A DNA stretch of 64,000 nucleotides from CATQHD01 sp965202675 (GTDB lineage Bacteria; Actinomycetota; Acidimicrobiia; Spongiisociales; Spongiisociaceae). Every line of letters begins with the position of its first letter. Position 1 is the stretch's first letter. Positions 1-8,144 of this stretch are shown here, one piece after another. Made by a program: the position numbers and the translations under genes. The notes beneath the pieces are model-generated. The model did not search any database. It was given only the letters and a program-made list of their open reading frames with translations, and had not been told where the DNA came from. The stretch is from NCBI GenBank assembly GCA_965202675.1, contig OZ241842.1:248001-312000 (forward strand). Direction: 5' to 3'.

Positions 1-195
1 CTGACCGAACAGCAACAGGCGATCCTCGAAGTGCTCGAAGGATCGGACCGTGCCCTGGCCCTGCGGGAAATCCGCTCCGGGTTGGCGTCGCCGACAAACG
101 ACCGCCGCCTGCGGGAAGATCTCGCCATCCTGAAGGATCATGGGCTTGCCGCACCCTCCGGCCACGGCCGGGGTGCCCGTTGGAAACCATCCTGA
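1..195 (+). CDS. C-terminal fragment, winged-helix-like domain
   Basis: The reading frame is open from base 1 and stops at TGA 193-195, giving 64 residues of a protein that starts outside the window. The fragment alternates short predicted helices (TEQQQAILEVLEG, ALREIRSGLA, RLREDLAILKDHGL) and ends in a basic Gly-rich tail (GHGRGARWKPS). That pattern fits a winged helix-turn-helix at the C-terminus of a larger protein, as seen in ATPase/helicase-like regulators and Fic proteins. The parent family cannot be named from this piece. The reading frame is convincing; the function is open. Confidence 0.5.
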   Translation: MTEQQQAILEVLEGSDRALALREIRSGLASPTNDRRLREDLAILKDHGLAAPSGHGRGARWKPS

Positions 196-202
196 CCAGG
201 CA

Positions 203-256
203 TTCTGGCTTATTTCTGGCCAATTCTGGCCAATTCCGGCTTATTTCTGGCCAATA
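203..256. repeat. short degenerate repeat (TTCTGGCCAAT-like units)
   Basis: Four to five imperfect copies of an 11-13 nt unit built on TTCTGGC / TTCTGGCCAAT follow the stop codon of the first gene. Similar words reappear near 705-725 (TTCTGGCCGATTCTGG), beyond repeat copy A. This may be a decayed simple repeat. No function is assigned. Confidence 0.4.
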
Positions 257-260
257 TCAC

Positions 261-562
261 GGAATGACAAAAAAACCCCGCCGGATCCCTGACAAGGGTA
301 TTGACTATGTCGCACCGATGCTGTATTAATGGAAGAGCCGCAAGCACCTCCGGTCCGCAGGTACCGCCGACCGGGCAGGGATCATCCTCCGAACGCGATC
401 CTCCGGGGTACTGACCGACCGCGTCCGGAAACTCGGTGGTGGCGGTGGGGGCCGGGCCCGCGAAGCGGGGCGTGGGGGCGGCGTTTTTCGCGTTCTTGCG
501 GGGCCTGGGGCGGGGCAGGGGCTTGGCCGGTGGGTTCGGAGGAAATGGTTCGGGCTTGCGCG
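261..562 (+). repeat. promoter-bearing dispersed repeat, copy A
   Basis: Begins with GGAATGACAAAAAAA, the shared left edge of the family. An internal promoter, TTGACT (301-306), 17 bp, TATTAA (324-329), points right. Downstream is a GC-rich segment with the palindromic stem CCGGTC...GACCGG around a GGTACC centre, then CCCGC-GAA-GCGGG, then TTTTTCGCG near 484. Similarity to copies D and E continues to about 562 (GGTTCGGAGGAA). There is no convincing ORF inside. Copies B (16147), C (34965), D (38084) and E (52348) are clearly the same element. The element points towards the 3' end of sthA. Confidence 0.85.
301..329 (+). promoter_or_regulatory. sigma70-like promoter in repeat copy A
   Basis: TTGACT, a 17-bp spacer, then TATTAA. 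The same spacing and near-identical boxes occur in copies B, C, D and E, so the promoter is the conserved part of the element. Transcription would run into the structured segment, with a start near 336. Confidence 0.6.
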
Positions 563-769
563 GTGCCGGTGTCTTCTCTGCAAAGAGGGACCGAGTGTAG
601 GAGCAATGACACGGGCAGACGGACAGGGGGTATGCCTTCGCCGTTCCGTCGGCGAACGCAGCGCCCGCCGCTCATGCTCATCAGGTAGAACCATCCAACA
701 GTTTGTTCTGGCCGATTCTGGATGGCAATACGGCTCTTCGGAGTTGAGGGGGGAGAGGCGGGCGGGGTG

Positions 770-2173
770 TTACAGGCCGAGCCGGTTGATCCCGTCTATG
801 GCGGCCGTCATGTAGGCCTCGGCGAGGGTGGGGTGGCTGATGATGGCCTCCACGAAATAGTCGATCGTCCCGCCGTGGGCGATCACCGCCTGCCCGATGT
901 GTATCGCCTCCGCCGCGCCCTCGCCCACGATGTGGACGCCGAGCAGCCGGCGGTTGTCCATGTTGAAGAGCAGCTTCAGGAATCCGGCGTCCACCCCCTT
1001 GACGATGCTGTTGACGTTCTCCCGGTAGTCGGCCTTGCCGACCTCGTAGGGGATGCCCTCGTCCGTCAGCTCGGCCTCCGTCTTGCCGACCACGGCCACC
1101 TCGGGGATGGTCTTGATCATGTAGGGCAGCAGCCCCCGGTAACTGTCGGTGGGGAGGCCGTAGGCGTGGCGGGCGGCCAGGCGGCCCTGCATGCGGGAGG
1201 TGGAGGCCAGGTCGGGAAAGCCGATCACCCCGCCCGCGGCGTATATGCCCTCGACGGAGGTCTGGTAGTTCTCGTCCACCTCCAGCCGGCCCCGGTCGTC
1301 GGCCTGCAGCCCGGCGGCTTCGAGGTTGAGCGTCTCGGTGCAGCCGGTGCGCCCGACGCAGTACATGACCGAGTCGGTGACGATCTTCTTGTTGCTCTCG
1401 AGCATGACGCGCACCCGGTTGCCGCGCTCGTCGATGTGGTACTCGATGTCGAAGACCGCCTCGTTGAGGCGCATCGTCACCCCGTTCTGGCGCAGGTGGT
1501 AGGCGAGCACGTCGGTTACCTCGTCGTCCATGAAGGGCAGGAGCCGGTTCTTGCGGTCGACGAGGGTAACCCGGATGCCCAGCGCCGCGAAGGTGCTGCA
1601 GTACTCCAGGCCGATGGCGCCGGCGCCGATCACGGTGAGCGTGCGGGGCAGATCGTCCATGTTCATGGCCTGGTCGCTGACGATGATCATCCGCCCGTCG
1701 GCGTGGACGACCGGGGGAGGGGTGGAATAGGTGCCCACGGCGATGACCGCCTTGTCGGTGGTGATGGTGCGGTTCGACCGGCCTTCGTCCGATGAGAGGT
1801 TGATGGTGTGGGGGTCGATGAAGGAACCCTCGGCGGTGATCATCTCGATCCGGTTCTTGGCGAGCTGGCTGCGCAGGATGTGGATGTGCTGCTGGGTTAC
1901 GTAGTTGTTGCGCATCATCAGATCGCCCAGCGTGATGTGCTGCTTGACGGCGTAGGACTCGCCGTAGATGGAGCGCTCTCGGTAACCGGTCAGGTGCATC
2001 ACGGCCTCCCGCAGCGTCTTGCTCACGCTGCCGGTGCTCACGTTGATCCCCCCGATGTCCGGGTACTTCTCCAGCACCGCCACCCGCTTGCCCAGCTCGG
2101 CCGCCTGGAGGGCCGCCCCCTGCCCGGCCGGCCCGGACCCGATGATCACCATGTCGTAGTCGTACCCCGCCAT
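770..2173 (-). CDS. sthA: soluble pyridine nucleotide transhydrogenase (Si-specific)
   Basis: A 467-residue flavoprotein of the pyridine nucleotide-disulfide oxidoreductase family, closest in pattern to actinobacterial SthA, which exchanges hydride between NADPH and NAD+ in the cytosol. Visible parts are the FAD motif GSGPAG (residues 12-17), the segment SKTLREAV just after the usual redox site, the second dinucleotide motif VIGAGAIGLEY, and a C-terminal dimerisation domain with HIVGEGAAEAIHIGQAV. Two changes are odd. The site that usually reads GVCVNTGTIPSK has lost its cysteine and one residue (GGINVSTGSVSK). The FAD-contacting YAxGD motif reads YAAGG. The ATG at 2173 has AAAGGA in front. 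A TTG at 2191 with GGAAGGA is an alternative start adding six residues. Confidence 0.88.
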   Translation of the reverse strand: MAGYDYDMVIIGSGPAGQGAALQAAELGKRVAVLEKYPDIGGINVSTGSVSKTLREAVMHLTGYRERSIYGESYAVKQHITLGDLMMRNNYVTQQHIHILRSQLAKNRIEMITAEGSFIDPHTINLSSDEGRSNRTITTDKAVIAVGTYSTPPPVVHADGRMIIVSDQAMNMDDLPRTLTVIGAGAIGLEYCSTFAALGIRVTLVDRKNRLLPFMDDEVTDVLAYHLRQNGVTMRLNEAVFDIEYHIDERGNRVRVMLESNKKIVTDSVMYCVGRTGCTETLNLEAAGLQADDRGRLEVDENYQTSVEGIYAAGGVIGFPDLASTSRMQGRLAARHAYGLPTDSYRGLLPYMIKTIPEVAVVGKTEAELTDEGIPYEVGKADYRENVNSIVKGVDAGFLKLLFNMDNRRLLGVHIVGEGAAEAIHIGQAVIAHGGTIDYFVEAIISHPTLAEAYMTAAIDGINRLGL

Positions 2174-2389
2174 CGCCGTCCTTTCGCTCAATATTCCTTC
2201 CGGTCCCCGCCCCGGCCCGACGGGGGCGCTGCGCCCGCGCCGCCGATGGCCGCGATTCTACCCCCTCTGTAGACGGACGCGTCCGGCCCCCGCCGGGCCG
2301 CATTTCCCCGCCGGACAGGGCCGCTGCGGCCGGGTTCGCGCCGCCGGCCCGCCCGCGAAGGGCTTTGCCAGGAGCCGTCAGCCGCCGGG

Positions 2390-2640
2390 ATCGCGAAAAA
2401 TATTCCCAACAAAGGGGTTGACTATTTCTGCATCCTGCGATATAAAGACAACTCACGACAACGCAGACCGCCTCGGCTCCGGACCACGGCGGCGCAAACT
2501 CTGGCTGAGACCGAAACCCAACGGGAAGACGGGACAGGCCCCCGCGCCTATCCCGCCCAAGACCTGGCTCGGTGGCGGCGGGGGAGGGCCCTGGCTGAAG
2601 CGGGAAAATCGGCGAAAGATCGCGAAAATCGGGCTGTTCA
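2390..2640 (+). repeat. diverged promoter-bearing repeat, copy H
   Basis: Has the layout of copies A-E but diverged sequence. A CGCGAAAAATATTCCCAACAAAGGGG lead-in is followed by TTGACT (2418-2423), 17 bp, TATAAA (2441-2446), then a GC-rich tract with GGTGGCGGCGGGGGAGGG and a final CGCGAAAAT segment. It ends just upstream of the small membrane protein gene at 2685 and could supply its promoter. Membership rests on order of parts and box spacing more than on identity. Confidence 0.5.
2418..2446 (+). promoter_or_regulatory. sigma70-like promoter in copy H
   Basis: TTGACT, 17 bp, TATAAA: near-consensus boxes at ideal spacing, about 230 bp upstream of the gene at 2685. Confidence 0.6.
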
Positions 2641-2684
2641 GAAAGGCGGCGTCGGCTTATGGCTTCGTGTGGCACACTCCGGTA

Positions 2685-3224
2685 ATGCGCAATCTACTCA
2701 GATCCATCTTCCGATGGTTTCACCGCCCCTCTCTTGACCTTAGCGATCAGACTATAGGAAATATTTTGGAGAGTTCTTTCAAACCAAATACCGCATATTC
2801 TCTGCTGAACAAATCGGAACAGTATCGCGCCGAGTTGCTGGCCTGGAGCGACCAGATAGATCGCAAGCTGCTGGCTGTTATTACTGCCAATGGTGTGTAT
2901 GTTGCCATCCTTGTATCCATTCGCGACTATATACCTACTCCGATCTTATTATCGGTAGGAGCTCTCATTGCCGTCGGTCTCTCCATATCATATCTCGCTT
3001 GGCGTCCTCACTCTTACGGCTTGTTCAGTAGATCCTTTGATATTTTCATACAGAATATGTATATCCATCCGGATGACATGAATCGGATTCTCGCCTGGTC
3101 GTATAACCATGCTAACAGACATCTGGAGAAGCTGAATCTGTGGAAATCACAAAAGTTCTCAGCGTCATCTATGTGTCTTGTGGCAGGCACCCTGATAGTT
3201 ATCTCATATATTGCCTTTGGATAA
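2685..3224 (+). CDS. small multi-TM protein, Pycsar-effector/SLATT-like
   Basis: A 179-residue protein in an AT-rich stretch unlike its neighbours. It has two close hydrophobic segments (LLAVITANGVYVAILVSI; PILLSVGALIAVGLSISYLAW), a polar loop of about 60 residues, and a C-terminal membrane segment (CLVAGTLIVISYIAFG). The phrase AWSDQIDRKLLAVI before the first TM and YLAWRP after the second resemble the layout of small TM effector proteins (PycTM or SLATT types) of nucleotide-signalling defence systems. No nucleotide cyclase is adjacent. The start at ATG 2685 is chosen because upstream residues are encoded by repeat copy H. A decayed second copy follows at 3264. The family assignment is inference. 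Confidence 0.55.
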   Translation: MRNLLRSIFRWFHRPSLDLSDQTIGNILESSFKPNTAYSLLNKSEQYRAELLAWSDQIDRKLLAVITANGVYVAILVSIRDYIPTPILLSVGALIAVGLSISYLAWRPHSYGLFSRSFDIFIQNMYIHPDDMNRILAWSYNHANRHLEKLNLWKSQKFSASSMCLVAGTLIVISYIAFG

Positions 3225-3263
3225 TAAGTATATGGAGACGAATCGCGAAAATCCGAGCCATAC

Positions 3264-3529
3264 ATGTGCAGTGGCGGCTTCCGACATCGTTTGGTTATTC
3301 TGGCCTACCTCGCGTGGCGTCCCCATCCTTATCGTTCGGTGCGTCTTGATTTTAGATTGTGGATGAATATTCAACCGGAACACCTGCGCCGGACGCTCAT
3401 TGTTGCGCACAGCGGCATCAACCATGATATGGGCAAGATAAACCGTTGGAAGGCGAAGAAGCTCACCTGGGCATCGGGGTTTTTGTTGCGGCGCTTGTCA
3501 CCTTGTTTGTGTATGCTGTAGGGATATGA
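3264..3529 (+). pseudogene. decayed second copy of the small TM protein
   Basis: The stretch YLAWRPHPYRSVR...INRWKAKKLTWASG aligns with residues from the second TM onward of the gene at 2685 (YLAWRPHSYGLF...LNLWKSQKFSASS). The N-terminal half is missing. Near 3477-3482 the frame shifts by one base: in the shifted frame the sequence reads GVFVAALVTLFVYAVGI-stop (TGA 3527-3529), matching the lost C-terminal membrane helix. This is a tandem duplicate that has been truncated and frameshifted. Confidence 0.65.
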
Positions 3530-3711
3530 CAGAGCACGCAGAACGCGAAGGTACGCCGTCGTCCGAAAGCGCCAAGAGCGAGAGCAGTTCACAGACCGAA
3601 GGGGTCCCCGAGCCGTTGCTCAAGATGAAGGTAGCCGATCTGACCGTGACTGAGGAAAGGTCGCAGGGGCGCGCCGGGCGCAGAAGAAAGCGGAGGTTCT
3701 CGGAGGGCTGA
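3526..3711 (+). CDS. small acidic/basic hypothetical protein
   Basis: A 61-residue ORF whose ATG overlaps the TGA of the decayed TM gene (ATGA at 3526-3529), a geometry typical of translational coupling. The sequence is polar, with a Ser/Glu-rich N-terminus and a basic end (GRAGRRRKRRFSEG). No domain is recognised. It may be a remnant partner of the lost TM gene or a chance ORF. Confidence 0.3.
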   Translation: MTEHAEREGTPSSESAKSESSSQTEGVPEPLLKMKVADLTVTEERSQGRAGRRRKRRFSEG

Positions 3712-3734
3712 CCCGCCTATCCGCCCCAACGGGG

Positions 3735-5237
3735 TCACGAGCCCTCGTAGAGGCGGGCCGGGTCTATCAGTTCCACGTCGGGGCGGCGCCGGGCGGCCGC
3801 CGACAGTTCCGCGTCGAACCCTTCCAGGGAGAACAGCAGGCGCTTGAGCCCCGGCGCGGCGGCCATTCCTTTGCGTTCGGCCGCCAACCCGGCGATCCGG
3901 TCGAGCCGGGCCAGGTCGGAGGCGTCCATCCGGCCTGCTTTGGCCTCGCCGATCACCTGGACAACCGTTCCTTGCCCCCCGCCGCCCTCGGACCGGGCCA
4001 GGGCGGCCACGTTCAGCTCGAACGAACGGCGGCGGCTCCGGTCGTTGACCTGCAGTCTGCTGGCGGCGCCGATCGGCCCGCCGAGGGTCTCGGGGGAGGC
4101 GTAACGGTTCACCCAGCGGCGGCAGACCGTCTCGAAATGGGGGCCGGCCATCTTCGACCGATAGGCGCCGGCGGCGCCCGACCACACCTCCTCCGCCCGC
4201 CGGTCCTCGAGCAGCGCCATATGACGGCGGGTGACCAGATGATGGAACCGCACGATCGGGTCGGCGATCCGGTAGGAGGGGCGGCGGGCGGTCAGCAGGT
4301 CGTCCTCCCGCACCACGAACCCGGCGCCGGTCATCAACCCCAGATGGTGGACGATGTCGCCCGACCGCCGGCCCACGGCGGCGGCGATCCGACCCTGCGA
4401 CCGGTTCCCCTCGGCGATGGCCTGCAACAGGGAGTAGTAGGGGGCCTCGGCGGTGATCCGGGGTTCCGCCCGCAGCAGGTATTCGTCCTCCCGGAACAGG
4501 GCGTGCGACGGGTTGAGAACCGTGGCGGCCAGCCACCCGGCCGCATCGTCCGGGCAGGCGGGGGCTCCGGCGGCGGCGGCGGTCAGGTCCTTGTAACCGG
4601 CCGCCCCGCCCACGATGGAATCCACCATGAACGCCGTCCCCGGATCCTCGACGCCCCAGAACCCCCGGGCGCGGCGGAAGTCGAACGCCGCCAGCGGCAT
4701 GTCCAGCGCCGCCCGGCCCCACATGGGCGAAGCCCCGCTCAGGACGCCGGTCATCACCGACATGGCCGACCCGCACACGATGACCGCAACCGGCGGCCGC
4801 CGCCCCGGCCCCGGCTCCCCGGAGGCGGCCTCGTCGAAGAGGGCCTGGACGGTCGAGTCCAGCTCGGGGCAGGCCCGCCGGAGGTACGGGTACTCGTCCA
4901 GCACCAGCGCCTGCGGCCCGGCCCCGCGCCCGGCCAGCATCGCCGCGGCGTAGCCCAGCGCGGCGCTCCAGTCGTCGAAGCGCAGCGGCGGCGACCCCTC
5001 CTGGCTGCGGCTCAGGGCGGCGGCGAACCGGTCGAGGGCCGGCCGGCGCTCCTCCTGCAGGGCAAGGTGGTACACCCCGCCCACGGACTCCACCAGCCGC
5101 CGCAGCAGCCAACTCTTTCCGAAACGGCGGCGTCCGTACACGATCCCCAACCGCACCGGCGGGCCGGCGCCCGTAACGAAGCCGATCAGGTCGGCCCACT
5201 CGTCGTCCCTGTCGTACAGACTCGGCGGCTTCTCCAT
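3735..5237 (-). CDS. AAA-type ATPase, archaeal-ATPase/DUF234-like
   Basis: A 500-residue cytosolic NTPase. It has a modified P-loop GRRRFGKS (residues 35-42), a Walker B strand ALVLDEYPYL, a winged-helix region in the middle (ITAEAPYYSLLQAIAEG...IAAAVGRRSGDIVHHL), and a C-terminal region with VVQVIGEAKAG that looks like the nuclease-like fold found at the end of DUF234 ATPases. Family members are stand-alone genes, often multi-copy, with unclear function. A perfect 8-bp inverted repeat sits just upstream in the promoter, suggesting autoregulation. The -10-like TAATAT lies only 7 bases before the ATG, so the mRNA may be leaderless. Another ATPase of this broad group is at 14402 and a dead one at 62911. 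Confidence 0.75.
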   Translation of the reverse strand: MEKPPSLYDRDDEWADLIGFVTGAGPPVRLGIVYGRRRFGKSWLLRRLVESVGGVYHLALQEERRPALDRFAAALSRSQEGSPPLRFDDWSAALGYAAAMLAGRGAGPQALVLDEYPYLRRACPELDSTVQALFDEAASGEPGPGRRPPVAVIVCGSAMSVMTGVLSGASPMWGRAALDMPLAAFDFRRARGFWGVEDPGTAFMVDSIVGGAAGYKDLTAAAAGAPACPDDAAGWLAATVLNPSHALFREDEYLLRAEPRITAEAPYYSLLQAIAEGNRSQGRIAAAVGRRSGDIVHHLGLMTGAGFVVREDDLLTARRPSYRIADPIVRFHHLVTRRHMALLEDRRAEEVWSGAAGAYRSKMAGPHFETVCRRWVNRYASPETLGGPIGAASRLQVNDRSRRRSFELNVAALARSEGGGGQGTVVQVIGEAKAGRMDASDLARLDRIAGLAAERKGMAAAPGLKRLLFSLEGFDAELSAAARRRPDVELIDPARLYEGS

Positions 5238-5247
5238 CGCCTGTATA

Positions 5248-5271
5248 TTAGCATAAATTGATTTATGCGAA
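5248..5271 (-). promoter_or_regulatory. palindromic operator in ATPase promoter
   Basis: GCATAAAT-TG-ATTTATGC (5251-5268) is a perfect inverted repeat preceded by TTA. It lies between a weak -35-like box and TAATAT, which ends 7 bases before the ATG at 5237. A related TTAGCAT...ATGCTAA palindrome lies in front of the other ATPase gene (15923-15947). Confidence 0.5.
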
Positions 5272-5344
5272 TCAGGATTCGGTAAATCCCCGCACTCCGG
5301 CGCGGTGAGGATGTGTCACAGGTGTGATGTACGATTGTGGAGCC

Positions 5345-5371
5345 ATGAACGAAATGACGGTGAAACCGTGA
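5345..5371 (+). CDS. possible 8-residue leader ORF of the methylase gene
   Basis: ATG AAC GAA ATG ACG GTG AAA CCG TGA ends inside the GTG start of the methylase (GTGA overlap at 5368-5371). A short ORF stopping on the next start codon can couple translation. It may also be chance, since no strong Shine-Dalgarno precedes it. Confidence 0.25.
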   Translation: MNEMTVKP

Positions 5372-8139
5372 GCTACAAGAGAAAGCTGATTGAGGTGGCC
5401 TTGCCGTTGCAGGCGATCAGCGCTGAGGGATCGCGGGAGAAGACGGGCGGACGGTTGGGTCATCCGGCCGAGTTGCATCTGTGGTGGTCGCGCAAACCGT
5501 TTACAACGGCGCGGGCTGTGCTGTGGTCATCGTTGGTGGATGACCCCTCGGCGCATCCGGACCGGTTCCCGACCGAGGATGACCAAAAACTGGAGCGCAA
5601 GCGCCTGTTCGGGATACTGGAGAGACTGGTGGCGTGGGAGAACTCCAACGATACCGAGGTGCTGGAGGAGGCCCGGTCCGAGATAGAGAAGTCGTGCGAC
5701 GGGCGGTTGCCCAACGTGCTGGATCCGTTCTGCGGCGGCGGGACCATCCCGTTGGAGGCGCAGCGGTTGGGGTTGCCATCTTTCGGGGGCGACCTCAACC
5801 CGGTGGCGGTGCTGATTTCCAAGGCCATGGTGGAAATCCCGCCCCGGTTCACTGGATTGCCGCCCGTGAATCCCGAAGCCCGGTCGGGTTCCGGACAAAA
5901 ACTAAAGACGTGGGATCGGGCGCAGGGGTTGGCCGAGGATGTCGGTTACTACGGGCAATGGATGCGGGATCGCGCCTTCGAACAGATCGGTCACCTGTAC
6001 CCGAAAGCGGCTTTGTCTGCTGAGGAGGGCGGCGGCGAGTCTACGGTGATCGCCTGGCTCTGGGCCCGCACCGTCCAATCCCCGGATCCGTCCTGGAGCG
6101 GGCATGTGCCGCTGGTGAGTTCCTGGATAGTCCGAAAGGCAAAGCCGAACAAGCCTGCGGTTTGGGTGGAGCCGGTGGTGGACCGCTTGACGCGAACGGT
6201 GAGCTACCGGATACGGGAAGGCGGCGACCCCCCGGAGGGAACGGTGGAACGGCGGGGAGGAACCTGTCTAGCTACCGGAACTCCGATCAGGTTCGACCAC
6301 ATCCGAGAGCAGGGCCGCCTGGGGCTGATGGGCCGGCAACTGATCGCAGTGGCCGCCGAAGGCAAACCGCGGGGACGAACATACTTGACGCCCGTTCCAC
6401 AACCTCAAGCACCGGATCCACATTGGTCGCCGAGGGTACCTCTTCCCGAACGCACACTCGGGTTTCGTGTTCAACAATACGGGATGGTGGAGTGGGCAGA
6501 TTTGTTCACTGACCGTCAACTCGTAGCTCTTTCGACCTTCTCGGAACTGTTGGGCGAGGTGCGTCTGATGGTGGAGGAACACGCCCGATTGGCGGGGTTG
6601 GCCGATGACGGGGTGCGGTTGCGGGACGGCGGGTCGGGTGCGGCGGCGTATGCGGATGCGGTGGTTACTTACCTTGCCTTCGTGATCAATCGGTGCGCCG
6701 ACAAATGGGCCAGTCTGGTTGAATGGCAACCAGGAGGGGAAAAGTTGGGACACATATTTAGTCGGCAGGCGATACCAATGATATGGGACTATGCAGAAGC
6801 CAACCCATTTTCATCTTCTACCGCCAATTGGGGAGGAATATTGAACCGGGTTTCTAAAGCCATAGCAGGATTGCCAACCTCTGGTAAAGGAATAGTCCTG
6901 CAAGGAGACGCAAAGAGGAGGTTGGAAGATGTTGATTCTCCGGTGATCTGCACCGATCCTCCTTACTATGACAACGTTCCTTATGCTGATATATCAGATT
7001 TTTTCTATGTATGGTTGCGGCACAACCTCGCCGAAGCCTGGCCTGACGAGACGGCTACTCTATTGACGCCCAAAGCCGAGGAGCTGGTTGCCAACCCGCA
7101 CAGGGCAGGTTCCAAGGAAGCAGCGCGGGAGCATTTCGAGGGCGGGATGGCCGAAGTATTGGAGAGGGTTGCTGACCGCCAGCATCCCGAGTTTCCGGCC
7201 ACTATATTCTACGCCTTCAAACAGCAGGAAACCAAGGCGGGCGGCACGGCTTCCACCGGCTGGGAAACCTTCCTGCAGGGCTTGGTCGACGCCGGGCTTC
7301 AGGTGACCGCCACATGGCCGTTGCGCACCGAAAAGAAGAGCAGGATGGTAGCTATGAAGTCGGTGGCGTTGGCGTCTTCGGTGGTGATCGCCTGCCGCCC
7401 CCGCCCGCCGGACGCCCCTGCGGCCACCCTGTATGAGTTCCGCCAAGCCCTCCACACCGAGCTCTCCGAGTCGGTCCGTCTGCTGCAGGACCAGGCCATT
7501 GCCCCGGTCGACATGGCCCAGTCCGCCATCGGCCCCGGCATGGAGGTGTTCTCCCGATACGCCGGGGTGATCAGGGCCGACGGAACCCGGCTGCGGGTCC
7601 GCGACGCCCTGGTGCTCATCAACGAGACGCTCGAAGGGGTGCTGTCGGAAGAAGAGGCCGAGTTCGACGCCGACACCCGCTGGGCGCTCACCTGGTACGA
7701 GCAGTACGGGCACGAACCGGGGCCGTCCGGGGAGGCCGTCCTCCTGTCCCAGGCCAAGAACACCTCGGTGGACGGGGTGGTCAAGGCGGGCATCGCCGAG
7801 TCGCAGGCCGGGAAGGTCTGGCTGCGGCACTGGGAGGTGTTCGACCTCGACTGGATACCGGCCCACGACGACCGGCTGACCGATTGGGAGGTGGCCCAAT
7901 ATCTGATGGTGCGCCTCGAACACTCGGAGAGCACCGCGGCCGACCTGCTGCGGCAGGTGGACGGCGCCGCGGCCGACCGGGCCCGTCGGCTGGTCTACCT
8001 GCTCTACCAGGCGGCCGACCGCCGGGGCCGCACCTCCGACGCCGTCGCCTACAACAGCCTCGTCCTGGCCTGGTTCGACATCGTCCGCCAGGCCGCCGCC
8101 GACCACCGCGGCGCGGCCATGACCCTCGAAGGGACCTGA
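5368..8139 (+). CDS. DUF1156 DNA methyltransferase (anti-phage type)
   Basis: A 923-residue adenine/cytosine-N-type methylase of the DUF1156 family. It opens with the family signature SYKRKLIEVALPLQAIS...HPAELHLWWSRKP, so the GTG at 5368 is taken as the start. The AdoMet-binding motif DPFCGGGTIPLEA is at residues 119-131 and the catalytic DPPYYDN at 530. The fused middle and C-terminal regions are long and probably specify the target. The gene is followed six bases later by the DUF499 ATPase gene. Local base composition drops near 6750-7010 around the DPPY motif, which hints at a mosaic gene. DUF1156 plus DUF499 genes mark known anti-phage loci, so the likely role is self-DNA marking. Confidence 0.85.
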   Translation: MSYKRKLIEVALPLQAISAEGSREKTGGRLGHPAELHLWWSRKPFTTARAVLWSSLVDDPSAHPDRFPTEDDQKLERKRLFGILERLVAWENSNDTEVLEEARSEIEKSCDGRLPNVLDPFCGGGTIPLEAQRLGLPSFGGDLNPVAVLISKAMVEIPPRFTGLPPVNPEARSGSGQKLKTWDRAQGLAEDVGYYGQWMRDRAFEQIGHLYPKAALSAEEGGGESTVIAWLWARTVQSPDPSWSGHVPLVSSWIVRKAKPNKPAVWVEPVVDRLTRTVSYRIREGGDPPEGTVERRGGTCLATGTPIRFDHIREQGRLGLMGRQLIAVAAEGKPRGRTYLTPVPQPQAPDPHWSPRVPLPERTLGFRVQQYGMVEWADLFTDRQLVALSTFSELLGEVRLMVEEHARLAGLADDGVRLRDGGSGAAAYADAVVTYLAFVINRCADKWASLVEWQPGGEKLGHIFSRQAIPMIWDYAEANPFSSSTANWGGILNRVSKAIAGLPTSGKGIVLQGDAKRRLEDVDSPVICTDPPYYDNVPYADISDFFYVWLRHNLAEAWPDETATLLTPKAEELVANPHRAGSKEAAREHFEGGMAEVLERVADRQHPEFPATIFYAFKQQETKAGGTASTGWETFLQGLVDAGLQVTATWPLRTEKKSRMVAMKSVALASSVVIACRPRPPDAPAATLYEFRQALHTELSESVRLLQDQAIAPVDMAQSAIGPGMEVFSRYAGVIRADGTRLRVRDALVLINETLEGVLSEEEAEFDADTRWALTWYEQYGHEPGPSGEAVLLSQAKNTSVDGVVKAGIAESQAGKVWLRHWEVFDLDWIPAHDDRLTDWEVAQYLMVRLEHSESTAADLLRQVDGAAADRARRLVYLLYQAADRRGRTSDAVAYNSLVLAWFDIVRQAAADHRGAAMTLEGT

Positions 8140-8144
8140 CCGGG

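Noticed and set aside
329..688. ORFs across repeat copy A on both strands
   Set aside because: They run through the promoter boxes and hairpins, are Arg/Pro-rich, and corresponding frames are broken in the other copies.
681..2675. Long open frame opposite and over sthA
   Set aside because: It is a high-GC shadow frame with Arg/Pro/Gly-rich low-complexity translation; the sthA frame has clear flavoprotein motifs.
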